Shown here piece by piece: positions 52,507 through 62,005 of a DNA stretch of 64,000 bases. Position numbers and translations under genes: made by a program. The DNA lies in assembly GCA_023411555.1 (NCBI GenBank), contig JAEYOQ010000006.1, forward strand, positions 13,983-77,982. Reading direction: 5' to 3'. The stretch's first letter is position 1. Each line of letters opens with the position of its first letter. This DNA is from Bacillota bacterium (GTDB taxonomy: Bacteria; Bacillota; Clostridia; Lachnospirales; Lachnospiraceae). The notes under the pieces are model-generated. The model ran no database searches. It worked only from the letters and a program-made list of their open reading frames with translations, and was not told the DNA's origin.

Positions 52507-53283
52507 GTGAAGAGTGCATGGCTGAATTTTAATAAATATAAATTTTTACTGGGGGAACTGGTGAAGAAGGATATCAAGCTGAAATATCGAAGATCCTATC
52601 TGGGCGTTTTTTGGACCTTGTTAGAGCCGATATTAACAACAATGGTTTTAGCATTTGTATTTGGTAGTATGCGCGGTGTTAAAGATAAGCAATTTCCGGT
52701 ATATATTTTGACTGGCAGACTACTGTATACCTTTTTTTCGAATTCTACAAAATCAGCTTTGAAATCCATACGTAGAAACAGTGCCATGATCAAGAAGGTA
52801 TATATACCTAAGTATATGTATCCCTTCTCAACGGTGCTGTCTAATTATATTATTTTCTTAATCTCCTTAGTTGTATTATTTGGATCATTGATTATTTTTC
52901 GAGTTGTTCCAACAGTATATCTGCTTCAATCGGTAATTCCATTATTCTTGGTTTTGTTATTATCGATTGGTTCGGGTATGATCTTAGCAACCTTAGCAGT
53001 ATTTTTCAGGGACCTGGAATATTTATGGAGCGTTGTATTGATGATAATTATGTATACCAGTGCAATATTTTATCGTATGGATACTCTGAAATTAGGGGAA
53101 TCTGTATGGGTATTTAAGCTAAACCCACTCTACGTTATTATCGATACCTTTAGAAGTGCTGTATTTGGAGCTCCTATGAATCAGACTTCCTTGATATTAT
53201 CATTAATTTACAGCTTTGGCTCATTGCTGATTGGTATTCTGCTATTCTATCGTAAGCAGGATAATTTCATTCTGAATATTTGA
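52507..53283 (+). CDS. tagG: Teichoic acid/polysaccharide ABC-2 permease (TagG-like)
   Basis: A 258-residue exporter membrane subunit with six hydrophobic segments. The N-terminal amphipathic part LGELVKKDIKLKYRRSYLGVFWTLLEP is the signature of TagG/Wzm permeases. GTG 52507 follows GGGAGG; an ATG at 52503 is out of frame. It works with the TagH-like ATPase encoded next to flip or export the glycerol-phosphate polymer across the membrane. Confidence 0.9.
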   Translation: MKSAWLNFNKYKFLLGELVKKDIKLKYRRSYLGVFWTLLEPILTTMVLAFVFGSMRGVKDKQFPVYILTGRLLYTFFSNSTKSALKSIRRNSAMIKKVYIPKYMYPFSTVLSNYIIFLISLVVLFGSLIIFRVVPTVYLLQSVIPLFLVLLLSIGSGMILATLAVFFRDLEYLWSVVLMIIMYTSAIFYRMDTLKLGESVWVFKLNPLYVIIDTFRSAVFGAPMNQTSLILSLIYSFGSLLIGILLFYRKQDNFILNI

Positions 53284-53324
53284 TATTAGGAGAAGTGTGG
53301 TTGCGGCATAGAACGGAGGATTTC

Positions 53325-54068
53325 GTGAAAGAACAAGTTTTGGTGGTTGATAATGTCAGTATGAAGTTCAACTTGATGGAGAATAAGGTTGATAATCTAA
53401 AGGAATATTTTATAAAGATGCTTAAGAATGAACTGAGGTACCAGGAGTTCTGGGCGTTACAAAATGTATCCTTTACATTAAACAAAGGGGACAGGCTAGG
53501 AATTCTGGGTCTGAACGGTGCTGGAAAAAGTACCTTGTTGAAGATTGTTGCAGGAGTACTTAAGGCGACAGAGGGAAGCGTATCCATTAAGGGCAAGATT
53601 GTTCCTCTCCTCGAGCTTGGAGCAGGCTTTGATCCTCAGTATACCGGAGCAGAGAATATCTATCTCTACGGTGCTGTACTGGGATATCCAAGGGATTTTA
53701 TCAAGGAGAAATACAATGAGATTGTGGAGTTCTCCGAATTAGGTGATTTCATTAAGGTTCCGGTAAAGAATTATTCCTCGGGTATGAAAGCGAGACTAGG
53801 CTTTTCCATCGCAACGATAGTAAAGCCGGAGATATTAATTCTGGATGAGGTTCTGTCGGTAGGAGATGCTAAGTTTAGAAAGAAGAGTGAAAAAAAGATT
53901 AAAGAAATGTTCGACAGCGGAGTTACTGTGTTGTTCGTATCCCATTCCCTGGAGCAGGTAAACCGTCTTTGTAACTGTGCAATTCTCCTTGACCAGGGGC
54001 GACTGATTGCCAAAGGAAAAGTAGGTGCTGTCAGTACCATTTATGAGGCAAAAATCAACGATATGTAA
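53325..54068 (+). CDS. tagH: Teichoic acid/polysaccharide ABC ATP-binding protein (TagH-like)
   Basis: A 247-residue ATPase. VDNVSMKFNLMENKVDNLKEYF at the N-terminus is specific to TagH/Wzt proteins. Walker A is GLNGAGKST, LLELGAGFDPQYTGAENIYL follows, the signature is YSSGMKARLGFS, and Walker B is ILILDEVLSVGD. It lacks the long C-terminal extension of Bacillus TagH. GTG 53325 behind CGGAGG is taken as start; a TTG at 53280 overlapping the tagG stop has no good ribosome binding site. Confidence 0.9.
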   Translation: MKEQVLVVDNVSMKFNLMENKVDNLKEYFIKMLKNELRYQEFWALQNVSFTLNKGDRLGILGLNGAGKSTLLKIVAGVLKATEGSVSIKGKIVPLLELGAGFDPQYTGAENIYLYGAVLGYPRDFIKEKYNEIVEFSELGDFIKVPVKNYSSGMKARLGFSIATIVKPEILILDEVLSVGDAKFRKKSEKKIKEMFDSGVTVLFVSHSLEQVNRLCNCAILLDQGRLIAKGKVGAVSTIYEAKINDM

Positions 54069-54181
54069 ATGTGAGACATAAGTCAGTTTGGCTTGTTAAA
54101 TAAAGAGTAAAACTAAAAATATGATATTTATTTAGAAAGGAGAAATGCTCTAAAAGTGAAACTTACAGAGCATACAAGACA

Positions 54182-54583
54182 ATGAAGAAAGTTATAACCT
54201 ATGGAACTTATGATTTACTACATGTTGGACATATTAATCTACTACGAAGGGCTAAGGAGCTAGGTGATTACCTTGTGGTTGTGCTCTCCTCCGATGAGTT
54301 TAATGCGATTAAGCATAAGACAGCATATCACTGTTATGAGGATCGCAAGATAATTCTTGAAGCTGTTAAATATGTGGATGAAGTAATACCGGAGTATACC
54401 TGGGAGCAAAAGATCAAGGATGTTGTAGATAATCAGATTGATATTTTTGTAATGGGGGATGACTGGAAGGGACAATTTGATTTCTTGAAGGACTATTGCG
54501 AGGTGGTCTATCTACCACGTACTGATGGCATCTCTACGACTAAAATCAAGCAGGACTTAAATCTTGGTGCAAAGAAAAATTAG
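54182..54583 (+). CDS. tagD: Glycerol-3-phosphate cytidylyltransferase
   Basis: A 133-residue enzyme that makes CDP-glycerol from CTP and sn-glycerol 3-phosphate, the donor for teichoic acid chains. YGTYDLLHVGHINLLRRAKELGD carries the HxGH nucleotide motif, and RTDGISTTKIK the equivalent of the KMSKS loop. Both are intact. It sits between the exporter genes and two polymerase genes. The ATG at 54182 is weakly preceded by a ribosome binding site, so the level may be low. Confidence 0.95.
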   Translation: MKKVITYGTYDLLHVGHINLLRRAKELGDYLVVVLSSDEFNAIKHKTAYHCYEDRKIILEAVKYVDEVIPEYTWEQKIKDVVDNQIDIFVMGDDWKGQFDFLKDYCEVVYLPRTDGISTTKIKQDLNLGAKKN

Positions 54584-54627
54584 TCCCAAAGCCAAATTCA
54601 CTAACTTCAGGTAGAATGGAGATTTTT

Positions 54628-55842
54628 ATGAATTTATCACCAAAGCATTCAGTAAAGAAAATGAAAAAGAAGATTAAGAAGAAGCTTAAGTCCATTGTAA
54701 TCAAGGGGTACAAGCTAGCCAGCAGACTTTTACCACTGAATAAGAATATTATTCTTTTTGAGAGTAATCTTGGGAGAAATTATACCGGTAATCCGCGAGC
54801 AATTTATGAGGAGATGGTTCGTCAGGGGCTTGATAAAAAGTACCGCTGCTATTATATTTTGGAGAAGCCAGATACCCCTATTCCTGGAGCGGCTAAGACG
54901 GTTAAGAGAACAAGATTGCGTTATTTCTATCTCTTTGCCATAGCGGGAATCTGGGTCTGTGATACCCGTTTACCGAAGTATATTGCTAAAAGACCCGGCT
55001 GCACTTATATCCAGACCTGGCACGGGACACCACTGAAGAAGCTTGCACTGGATATGGATTCGGTATTTATGGCCGGTGAGAAGGGAATCGATAACTATAA
55101 GAAGAACTTTTATGACAATGCGCAGACCTGGGATTACCTTATTTCTCAGAATCGCTTTTCGACAGAGATTTTCAGAAGAGCCTTTGCCTTTGGTAAAGAG
55201 ATGCTGGAAATTGGTTATCCAAGAAATGATGTCCTCTTCGCCAAGAATAATAGCACAGATATAGTGGAATTGAAGAAAAAGCTGGGACTTCCTTTGGACA
55301 AGAAGATTATTCTGTATGCTCCTACCTGGCGTGATAATGAATTTTATGGGAAGGGGAAATATAAGTTCAATCCTCCCCTGGACTTTGGTGAACTTCAGAG
55401 TAAGCTGAGTGCGGATTATGTTATGATTGTAAAGTATCATTATCTTGTGATGGATCAGGTGGATTGGACTCCATACAAGGGCTTTGTATATTCCTGCGAT
55501 TTAAGCTTTGATATTGCTGACCTCTATCTGGTGTCTGATATGATGATTACGGATTATTCCTCCGTTATGTTTGATTACAGTTTGCTTAAGAGACCAATGT
55601 TGTTCTACTGCTATGACCTGGAGCAATATAAGGATACCTTAAGAGGGTTCTACTTTGACTTCTTAGCAGAAGCACCCGGACCTGTAGCACTTACTACAGA
55701 GGAATTAATTACGGCAATTGAGGATTATGACCCTGCGAAGTACAGCGAAAAACAAGAGGCATTTTATCTTAAGTATAATCATGCAGATGATGGTAATGCT
55801 TCCAAGAAAGTGGTTGAGCTAATCCAAGAGGTATCCAAGTAA
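54628..55842 (+). CDS. CDP-glycerol glycerophosphotransferase (TagF/TagB-like)
   Basis: A 404-residue membrane-associated transferase. A basic N-terminus (SVKKMKKKIKKKLKSIVIKG) should bind the membrane. The core has IILFESNLGRNYTGNPRAIY, QTWHGTPLKKLALDMD, YAPTWRDNEFYGKGKYKF and ITDYSSVMFDYSLLKRPMLF. It is shorter than the long TagF polymerases and close to the second half of the 49940 protein, so the two probably arose by duplication. ATG 54628 follows GGAGA. Confidence 0.92.
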   Translation: MNLSPKHSVKKMKKKIKKKLKSIVIKGYKLASRLLPLNKNIILFESNLGRNYTGNPRAIYEEMVRQGLDKKYRCYYILEKPDTPIPGAAKTVKRTRLRYFYLFAIAGIWVCDTRLPKYIAKRPGCTYIQTWHGTPLKKLALDMDSVFMAGEKGIDNYKKNFYDNAQTWDYLISQNRFSTEIFRRAFAFGKEMLEIGYPRNDVLFAKNNSTDIVELKKKLGLPLDKKIILYAPTWRDNEFYGKGKYKFNPPLDFGELQSKLSADYVMIVKYHYLVMDQVDWTPYKGFVYSCDLSFDIADLYLVSDMMITDYSSVMFDYSLLKRPMLFYCYDLEQYKDTLRGFYFDFLAEAPGPVALTTEELITAIEDYDPAKYSEKQEAFYLKYNHADDGNASKKVVELIQEVSK

Positions 55843-55910
55843 TGATGCTTCTTTGCAGGGGTATCCAATACATAAATACCTGATCAGGAAAGAACCTAGG
55901 AGTATCATTC

Positions 55911-57053
55911 ATGAAAAAGACATTCGGTTATTGCCTTTTTGCACTGGTATATAATCTGAGCAGATTGGTTCCGGTGAAAAAGAAGAGAGTTTTCTGTATC
56001 ATGACCCATGATGAGGGGGAGGGCAGCAATGTTGCAATCGTTGCCCGTGCCTTGAAGAAGAGTAACCAAGGCTATACCTTTTCCTATCTGACCAAGAGTG
56101 ATACTTTAGCAGTGAAAAGTCTTTCGGGAATAAAGAAAATGTGTGGCTTTTTCTTCCGAAAGCCTTATGAACTGGCAAGGGCAGAAGTGATACTACTTGA
56201 CAATGTATTTCTTCCTTATGCCTATCTTCGGAGAAGAAAAGGAACAAAGGTAATTCAATTATGGCATGGGACAGGGACAATAAAGAAGTTTGGACAGGAT
56301 GTGAATACCGGACAATTGAAAGAATTGGAACGCAGGGCGAATGCCAATATCACACACTTAATCGTGAATTCACCGGATATTAGAAAAGTCTATTCCAGCG
56401 CTTTTGGAGTAAAGGAAGAATGCATCTATTCCATTGGACTTCCGAAGACGGACGAGCTACTTGGCAGAATTAAGAAGGCTAAGGTGGCAGGAAAGAATCC
56501 AGATAAGGAATATATCTACCAAAAGTATAATATTCCGATGGAGAAAAAGCTGATTCTATACGCTCCTACCTTTCGCGATGATCAGTCACAGAATCCCAGA
56601 TTAATAGAACTGATCAAAGCATTAAGCAAACAGTTATCCGGAGAGTATTACCTTGGCTTGAGGCTGCACCCCCACATTGCAAATTCTTATCGGGAAGAGG
56701 AACTAGGGGAGAACATCTGCCAGTTGTCCTTTGAGAAGGACGTCAACACGGTCTTACTGGCTGCTGATATTCTCATTACAGACTATTCCTCAATCATATT
56801 TGAATATTGCTTGACCGAGCGTCCGATGATCTTCTATGCCTATGACTATAACGAGTTCTCGGACCAAGGAAGAGGGTTCTATTATGATTACCAAAGCTTT
56901 GTTCCCGGACCGGTTGCATATACAGGAGAAGAGGTTACTAGTATCATTAAGGGACAAGCCTTTGAATTGTATCGGATCAAGGAATTTATCCAAAGAAATT
57001 ATGACTATACAGATCGCAATGCAACCGAGAGGCTGCTTGAGCTGTTGAAATAA
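55911..57053 (+). CDS. CDP-glycerol glycerophosphotransferase family protein
   Basis: A 380-residue enzyme of the same superfamily but more divergent. It has QLWHGTGTIKKFGQD in place of WHGTPLKK, YAPTFRDDQSQNPRL, GLRLHPHIANSY and ITDYSSIIFEYCLTERPMIF. It may add the first glycerol phosphate (TagB role) or work on another alcohol phosphate. ATG 55911 is preceded by a weak purine-rich stretch. Last gene of the rightward cluster, followed by the large palindrome. Confidence 0.87.
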   Translation: MKKTFGYCLFALVYNLSRLVPVKKKRVFCIMTHDEGEGSNVAIVARALKKSNQGYTFSYLTKSDTLAVKSLSGIKKMCGFFFRKPYELARAEVILLDNVFLPYAYLRRRKGTKVIQLWHGTGTIKKFGQDVNTGQLKELERRANANITHLIVNSPDIRKVYSSAFGVKEECIYSIGLPKTDELLGRIKKAKVAGKNPDKEYIYQKYNIPMEKKLILYAPTFRDDQSQNPRLIELIKALSKQLSGEYYLGLRLHPHIANSYREEELGENICQLSFEKDVNTVLLAADILITDYSSIIFEYCLTERPMIFYAYDYNEFSDQGRGFYYDYQSFVPGPVAYTGEEVTSIIKGQAFELYRIKEFIQRNYDYTDRNATERLLELLK

Positions 57054-57086
57054 ATAAATATATTGAGCTTTCGCATGAAATGTATT

Positions 57087-57246
57087 TAAGAAGAAGAAAG
57101 GCACAAACTTCCCTCACACACAGGTTGCCGGACATCTCATTGTTATGTATGCCACCACCGAACACGAGTGTTCGTTTTTGTCATACATAACAACAATCTG
57201 TCCGTCAAACAGTGCATTATGGGAAGCATGTACCTTCCTTCTTCTT
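57087..57246. repeat. 160-nt imperfect palindrome between convergent genes
   Basis: The left half (57087-57166) and the reversed right half (57167-57246) align along about 80 bases with a minority of mismatches. Best blocks are TTGTTATGTATG (57140-57151) with CATACATAACAA (57182-57193), CGGACA with TGTCCG, the central CGAAC/GTTCG, and the outer AAGAAGAAAGG with CCTTCCTTCTTCTT. Transcribed on either strand it would make one long hairpin. No reading frame. Confidence 0.75.
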
Positions 57247-57343
57247 TTATAGGTTTTGAGGTGAAAGCATTTCAATTATGATAAATGGATATTATTATTT
57301 CAACAAGTGTTTTACTTAAATTAGATGATTTATGATATGTAGA

Positions 57344-58369
57344 CTACTGTACCCGTATCCCCTCTATATAGGAGGAGTATTCCTGAACTCTGGTGCTGGG
57401 AACGTAACCGTCATCCCCGTACATAAATTCATGAAGACGGATTACATTATCCTGAAGATTGATTGGGAATACATAGGATACCTTCTTATAGGTATGGGCA
57501 TCCTTTTCAAAGGGGAAGCCTGTATTATCTACAATATTATAGGAGAATACATCCTTTGCCAGGTCTAGAATTTCTATCGTTGATAAGTTGGTGTAAACCT
57601 GAGGGAACATCTCGTCTATCATGGTATTAATGGTAGAGATATCGGAGGTCTTAACCTTATCAAAGATCTTTTGAAGGACAATACGCTGACGTTCCGCTCG
57701 TTTGAAGTCGCCACCCTTAGTATAGCGGATACGGGCATAGGCAGTTGCCTGGGTTCCGTTTACAGTCTGAGTTCCAGCGGACTTTAGGGCAGGTACCTTG
57801 GTTTTATTAATGCGGTTCAATTCGCGAACATATCCATTCAAGTACTTCAACTCACTCTTTGTGATATCCAGCTCGATACCACCCAGTAGATCAATTGCAT
57901 TCACGATTGCTGAGAAATTCACGGTCACAAAATCCTTTACATCCAGGTCGAAGTTAGTATTGATGGTACTGAGTGCCAGAGAGTAACCGCCTTTAAAATA
58001 AGCGGCATTAATCTTATTATAACCTTCGCCGGTTATATCAACATAGGTATCGCGGTAAATCGATATTAATTTTACATCCTTTGTCTTGTTGTTGATGCTT
58101 GCAATGACGATAGTATCACTATGAGTACTTTTTTCAAGAGCATTATCTCGGGAATCTACGCCAAACAGTGCGATATTGCGATAGCCTTCTTCTACCTCGG
58201 CCTCTTGATTAATTTGAATCATTGCATCTCTACTGTCGTCATATTGAATCTTGTTTAGCTTATCGTAAAAATATATGGCTGCAAGTACTACACCTATAAT
58301 CATTAATTCAAATATTAGTATCCCCAGTAGCTTGCTGTTCTTTTTCTTAGGTTTCTTTTCTCGAGTCAT
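57344..58369 (-). CDS. LytR-CpsA-Psr (LCP) family wall-polymer ligase
   Basis: A 341-residue enzyme with a basic N-terminus (TREKKPKKKNSKLL) and a single membrane anchor, then an extracellular LCP domain. ALFGVDSRDN and SHSDTIVIASINNKTKDVKLISIYRDTYVDI hold the conserved Asp and Arg residues. ARIRYTKGGDFKRAERQR carries the pyrophosphate-binding arginines. It transfers lipid-linked glycopolymer to peptidoglycan. It faces the polymerase cluster from the other strand and follows the priming transferase by 33 bases. Confidence 0.93.
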   Translation of the reverse strand: MTREKKPKKKNSKLLGILIFELMIIGVVLAAIYFYDKLNKIQYDDSRDAMIQINQEAEVEEGYRNIALFGVDSRDNALEKSTHSDTIVIASINNKTKDVKLISIYRDTYVDITGEGYNKINAAYFKGGYSLALSTINTNFDLDVKDFVTVNFSAIVNAIDLLGGIELDITKSELKYLNGYVRELNRINKTKVPALKSAGTQTVNGTQATAYARIRYTKGGDFKRAERQRIVLQKIFDKVKTSDISTINTMIDEMFPQVYTNLSTIEILDLAKDVFSYNIVDNTGFPFEKDAHTYKKVSYVFPINLQDNVIRLHEFMYGDDGYVPSTRVQEYSSYIEGIRVQ

Positions 58370-58402
58370 TTCCCTGTAGACCTTGCCTTTCCAAAATCAG
58401 CA

Positions 58403-59827
58403 TTAGTAAGCGTTTTTATTAATAAAGCCTTTGAATATTGTTAAGAACATAATTTTTATATCTAGACCCAAGGTCCAATTCTCTATATAATATAAATCAT
58501 GATCAATTCGCTTACGAATTGAGGTATCACCACGATAACCGTTAATTTGTGCCCAACCTGTAAGTCCTGGAGATACCTGATGCTTAATCATATAGCGAGG
58601 TATTTCTTCCTTGAACTTATCAACAAAGTAGGGACGTTCCGGCCTGGGACCAACCAAGCTCATATCACCCTTCAGAACGTTCCAGAATTGAGGAAACTCA
58701 TCAATACTGGTTTTACGAATAAATTTACCAATTCCAGTTACTCGGGGATCACTTTTTGTGGTCCAGGCTTTCTTCTCATCCTTTTCGGATTGAAGTGCCA
58801 TAGAGCGGAATTTATACATCTTAAATTCCTTATTGTGCTTACCGATCCGTACCTGCGAGAATATAATGGGTCCCGGTGAGGTTATCTTAATGATAATTGC
58901 GACGATAATCATCGGTATCAGGAAAATAAGCAAGGCGAATATAGAACCTACGATATCGACGATGCGCTTTATAATACGATTATAGGTATTACTGAGAGGG
59001 ACATTTCGTATATTGATTACCGGTAGGCCATACAGATCCTCAGTATAGGGAGTCGTAGGAATAAAGCTGTAGTAATCGGGAACAAACTTTGTATGAACAC
59101 CGGATTTTTCACAAATTGCTACGATGCTTTCCAGCTTATCATATTCGTTGACGCTTAAGGTAATCGCTATCTCATCCAAGGTCATCTTCCCAAGGAAGGA
59201 ATCTAGATCAGTGATACTGCCAATGACCGGAACCTTCTTATACATGGTTCCAACCTCCAGATTATTATCCAGAATACCATGGATATAGTAGCCCCACTGT
59301 GGATTAGCAAAGATACGATCGATATATGCCTCAGCAGCATGTCCATAACCAACCAATAAGACATGCTTCAGATTATAACCTCTTCGTCTGGCGGCACGTA
59401 AGGCCTGTGCCAAAATCATTCTTGCTGTTACACTAAGAATAATGTTAAGGCAATAAAAGATACCCAGAAAGTAACGGGAGATATTAAATTCCTTCGTGAG
59501 GTATAGGGATGAAAAGAAGAAGGTAATGCCAAAGGTATTGGCCAAAATGATATTAAATACTTCAATCCATCTCCGCCTACCCCTCTTAGGAGTATATAAA
59601 TGGGCAAAGTAATAGATAAATAGGTATAGCGGAACAATAATTAAGAGCCACTTGGCATAAATATCAAGAGTATAGAATTTACCCCGCTCTGCTTTAAGAA
59701 ATCGAAATAACCTTGTCAGAGGACTGTAAAAACGTAGATAATATGTGAGCAGGTAGGCAATAACTATAATACAGGCATCCATTAGCACATGGACTCTGTT
59801 CAACATCTTTTGATTATCTTTAATCAT
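58403..59827 (-). CDS. Undecaprenyl-phosphate sugar phosphotransferase (priming glycosyltransferase)
   Basis: A 474-residue membrane enzyme. Residues about 10-130 hold four to five membrane segments. A nucleotide-binding-like middle region contains HVLLVGYGHAAEAYIDRIF. The C-terminal bacterial-sugar-transferase domain starts KRIVDIVGSIFALLIFL, with VGPRPERPYFVDKF and PGLTGWAQINGYRGDTS as catalytic motifs. It puts the first sugar-1-phosphate on undecaprenyl phosphate. It belongs with the LCP gene and the Tag-like cluster in one surface-polymer locus. Confidence 0.92.
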   Translation of the reverse strand: MIKDNQKMLNRVHVLMDACIIVIAYLLTYYLRFYSPLTRLFRFLKAERGKFYTLDIYAKWLLIIVPLYLFIYYFAHLYTPKRGRRRWIEVFNIILANTFGITFFFSSLYLTKEFNISRYFLGIFYCLNIILSVTARMILAQALRAARRRGYNLKHVLLVGYGHAAEAYIDRIFANPQWGYYIHGILDNNLEVGTMYKKVPVIGSITDLDSFLGKMTLDEIAITLSVNEYDKLESIVAICEKSGVHTKFVPDYYSFIPTTPYTEDLYGLPVINIRNVPLSNTYNRIIKRIVDIVGSIFALLIFLIPMIIVAIIIKITSPGPIIFSQVRIGKHNKEFKMYKFRSMALQSEKDEKKAWTTKSDPRVTGIGKFIRKTSIDEFPQFWNVLKGDMSLVGPRPERPYFVDKFKEEIPRYMIKHQVSPGLTGWAQINGYRGDTSIRKRIDHDLYYIENWTLGLDIKIMFLTIFKGFINKNAY

Positions 59828-60129
59828 TTTGACACCTACTTTTTGTTATTTTGACAGTTGATTAACTTCTCTAATATAATACATGATTGTACCAATTTCA
59901 ACAATAAATTTTTTCTTAAGATTGATTTAATGCTGGTTTTTTACAAATAAATCAAGAAGCTTAGGATAGAGTAACCTACTTTATTAAAGTAATAAACCAG
60001 CTTTCATAATTATTATACAATTTTTTCACATTCTAAACACAATCTGATGCTAAACTATAAAATATAATCAGATAAGGCACCGGGATATCCGGTAGCTAAG
60101 CATTTCGTTGAAAAGAAAGGAGAATTCAT
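59828..60129. other. Divergent promoter region between the priming transferase and htrA
   Basis: About 300 AT-rich bases without a gene. TATAAAATATAAT (60054-60066) is the likely -10 region of the htrA gene. No clear operator. The leftward promoter is not obvious. Confidence 0.45.
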
Positions 60130-61716
60130 ATGGCAGAGTATGATAACAACAATCCGAATATGGAGAGTAGTGGAAACAACAATCAAATGCCAAATAATAA
60201 AATTCCCGAATATAGCTTCTGGGCGGAGAACGTACAAGGTAGCTCGCCGGTAAATTCTTCGTATCACTATTCATCGAATAGCTCAAGTGGGTCTAATCCC
60301 TCCTCCGGCTATTCTTATAACAATCAAGCGTATTCGAACCAGTCTAATGTGAGTGGTGGTTACAATTCGAATCATACCTATCCAAATTACAATCAAAGTT
60401 ACAATCAAAACCAGAATTCCTGGGGCTATGGGGATAATTATAGCAGTATACCGGGAAGCATGCCTGCAAGTAAACCTAAGAAAGAACGCAGACCCATGAA
60501 AAAGGGAGTAAAGTTCATGTTAAAGGCGGCCTGCTTTGGAGTGATTGCAGGGTTGAGTTTTGCTGGCTTTAGCCAGTTATTCTATGTAACTAATCCAGAG
60601 GCGGCATCCAGTAAGCTAATTAGTAACCTTAAACAAGCTGAACCGATCAAGGTTAATTATGAGATTGGCTATACCAATGGTGGTGTTATTAAACGAGAGG
60701 ATAAATCCACAATCAGTGAGATTGTAGAAAAGACCATGCCAGCTATCGTCTCCATCAATAGTACCGTAACCCAGACGACGGATTGGTTTGGCAGAGCCTA
60801 TAGCCAGGAGGTGGAAGGAAGTGGTTCCGGCTTTATTGTTGGTAAAAATGAAAAAGAACTGCTGATTGCAACGAATAACCATGTAGTAGAAGGAACAGAT
60901 AAAATCAAGGTAACCTTTATTGATGGGAGTCAGGCCGATGCCATAATTAAAGGAACCGATGCAAAAGCAGATTTAGCTGTGGTCTGTGTTGATATCTCAA
61001 CGATGGAGAAGTCTACGTTGGACGTGATTGAAATTGCGAAGTTAGGTAATTCCGATGAGGTTAAAGTGGGCCAGATGTCAATTGCAATCGGTAATGCTCT
61101 TGGGTATGGACAATCGGTAACGGTAGGCTATATCAGCGCCAAAGACCGGGAGGTAGAGGTATCGGATGGCTACACGAAGAATAAGATGATATTACTGCAG
61201 ACTGACGCGGCCATAAATCCGGGTAACAGCGGCGGTGCTCTACTCAATGCCAAGGGTGAGGTAATCGCAATAAATACAGTAAAATATGCCTCTAATGAAG
61301 TGGAAGGAATGGGCTATGCCATACCGATATCCAGAGCAATTCCTATTATTAATGAGCTGATGAGTCGTGAGATACTCAAGGAAGAGGAGCAAGGCTTCTT
61401 GGGCATAGTAGGAAATGCTGTGACTGAAGATGTAGCTTCTTATTATAATATGCCAATTGGTGTATTTGTAAATGAAGTATCCAAGGGCGGATCCGCCGAA
61501 AAGGCTGGTATCTTGCCCGGAGATATTATTACAAGAGCAGACGAGATTGAGATTACATCAATAACCCAGCTTCGTGATTATGTAAACAGTAAGAGGATCG
61601 GAACCGAAGTGACGATAACCTATATGAGAAAGTCCTCCAGCGCGTATAAGGAAGGTAAAGTGACAGTCGTCCTAGGCAAAAATCCAAGTCTGGATAGCTC
61701 AAAAGAGAAGAGATAG
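60130..61716 (+). CDS. HtrA/DegP-type serine protease with PDZ domain
   Basis: A 528-residue membrane-anchored protease. Residues 1-110 are a low-complexity Asn/Ser/Tyr/Gly/Gln region, then a basic patch and one membrane segment (about 129-152). The extracellular chymotrypsin-like domain has His251 (TNNHVVEG), Asp281 (DLAVV) and Ser367 (NPGNSGGAL). A C-terminal PDZ domain (about 405-500) contains GVFVNEVSKGGSAEKAGILPGDII. It degrades or refolds misfolded exported proteins. AAAGGAGAA precedes ATG 60130. Confidence 0.93.
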   Translation: MAEYDNNNPNMESSGNNNQMPNNKIPEYSFWAENVQGSSPVNSSYHYSSNSSSGSNPSSGYSYNNQAYSNQSNVSGGYNSNHTYPNYNQSYNQNQNSWGYGDNYSSIPGSMPASKPKKERRPMKKGVKFMLKAACFGVIAGLSFAGFSQLFYVTNPEAASSKLISNLKQAEPIKVNYEIGYTNGGVIKREDKSTISEIVEKTMPAIVSINSTVTQTTDWFGRAYSQEVEGSGSGFIVGKNEKELLIATNNHVVEGTDKIKVTFIDGSQADAIIKGTDAKADLAVVCVDISTMEKSTLDVIEIAKLGNSDEVKVGQMSIAIGNALGYGQSVTVGYISAKDREVEVSDGYTKNKMILLQTDAAINPGNSGGALLNAKGEVIAINTVKYASNEVEGMGYAIPISRAIPIINELMSREILKEEEQGFLGIVGNAVTEDVASYYNMPIGVFVNEVSKGGSAEKAGILPGDIITRADEIEITSITQLRDYVNSKRIGTEVTITYMRKSSSAYKEGKVTVVLGKNPSLDSSKEKR

Positions 61717-61736
61717 GGTCAAATATGAAGTGAATG

Positions 61737-61772
61737 AAAGGGAATGCCAAGAAATTGGTCATTCCCTTTTCG
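61737..61772 (+). terminator. Rho-independent terminator after htrA
   Basis: AAAGGGAATG (61737-61746) and CATTCCCTTT (61760-61769), with inner CCAA/TTGG, then TC. Confidence 0.82.
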
Positions 61773-61869
61773 CAGTATAGGAATATCCGTCAAATAGATA
61801 AAAACACTCCAATAAGGATGAAACTAACCTTTCTTTAGTAAATATTAATAAACCTTTAATATTAGTCTA

Positions 61870-61898
61870 TTGTGTGATAATGTCTGATAGGCTATAAT
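61870..61898 (+). promoter_or_regulatory. Promoter of the clpX-like gene
   Basis: TTGTGT (61870-61875), 17-base spacer, TATAAT (61893-61898), about 108 bases before the start codon. Confidence 0.8.
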
Positions 61899-62005
61899 AT
61901 TGTAATTATAGGAAGCTAATGAATCGACAAGCTAATAGGACAGGGCTTGTTATAATTTTGGCCCTAGTTATTTAACGGTTAACAGCAGAATGGAGGATAA
62001 CAACC

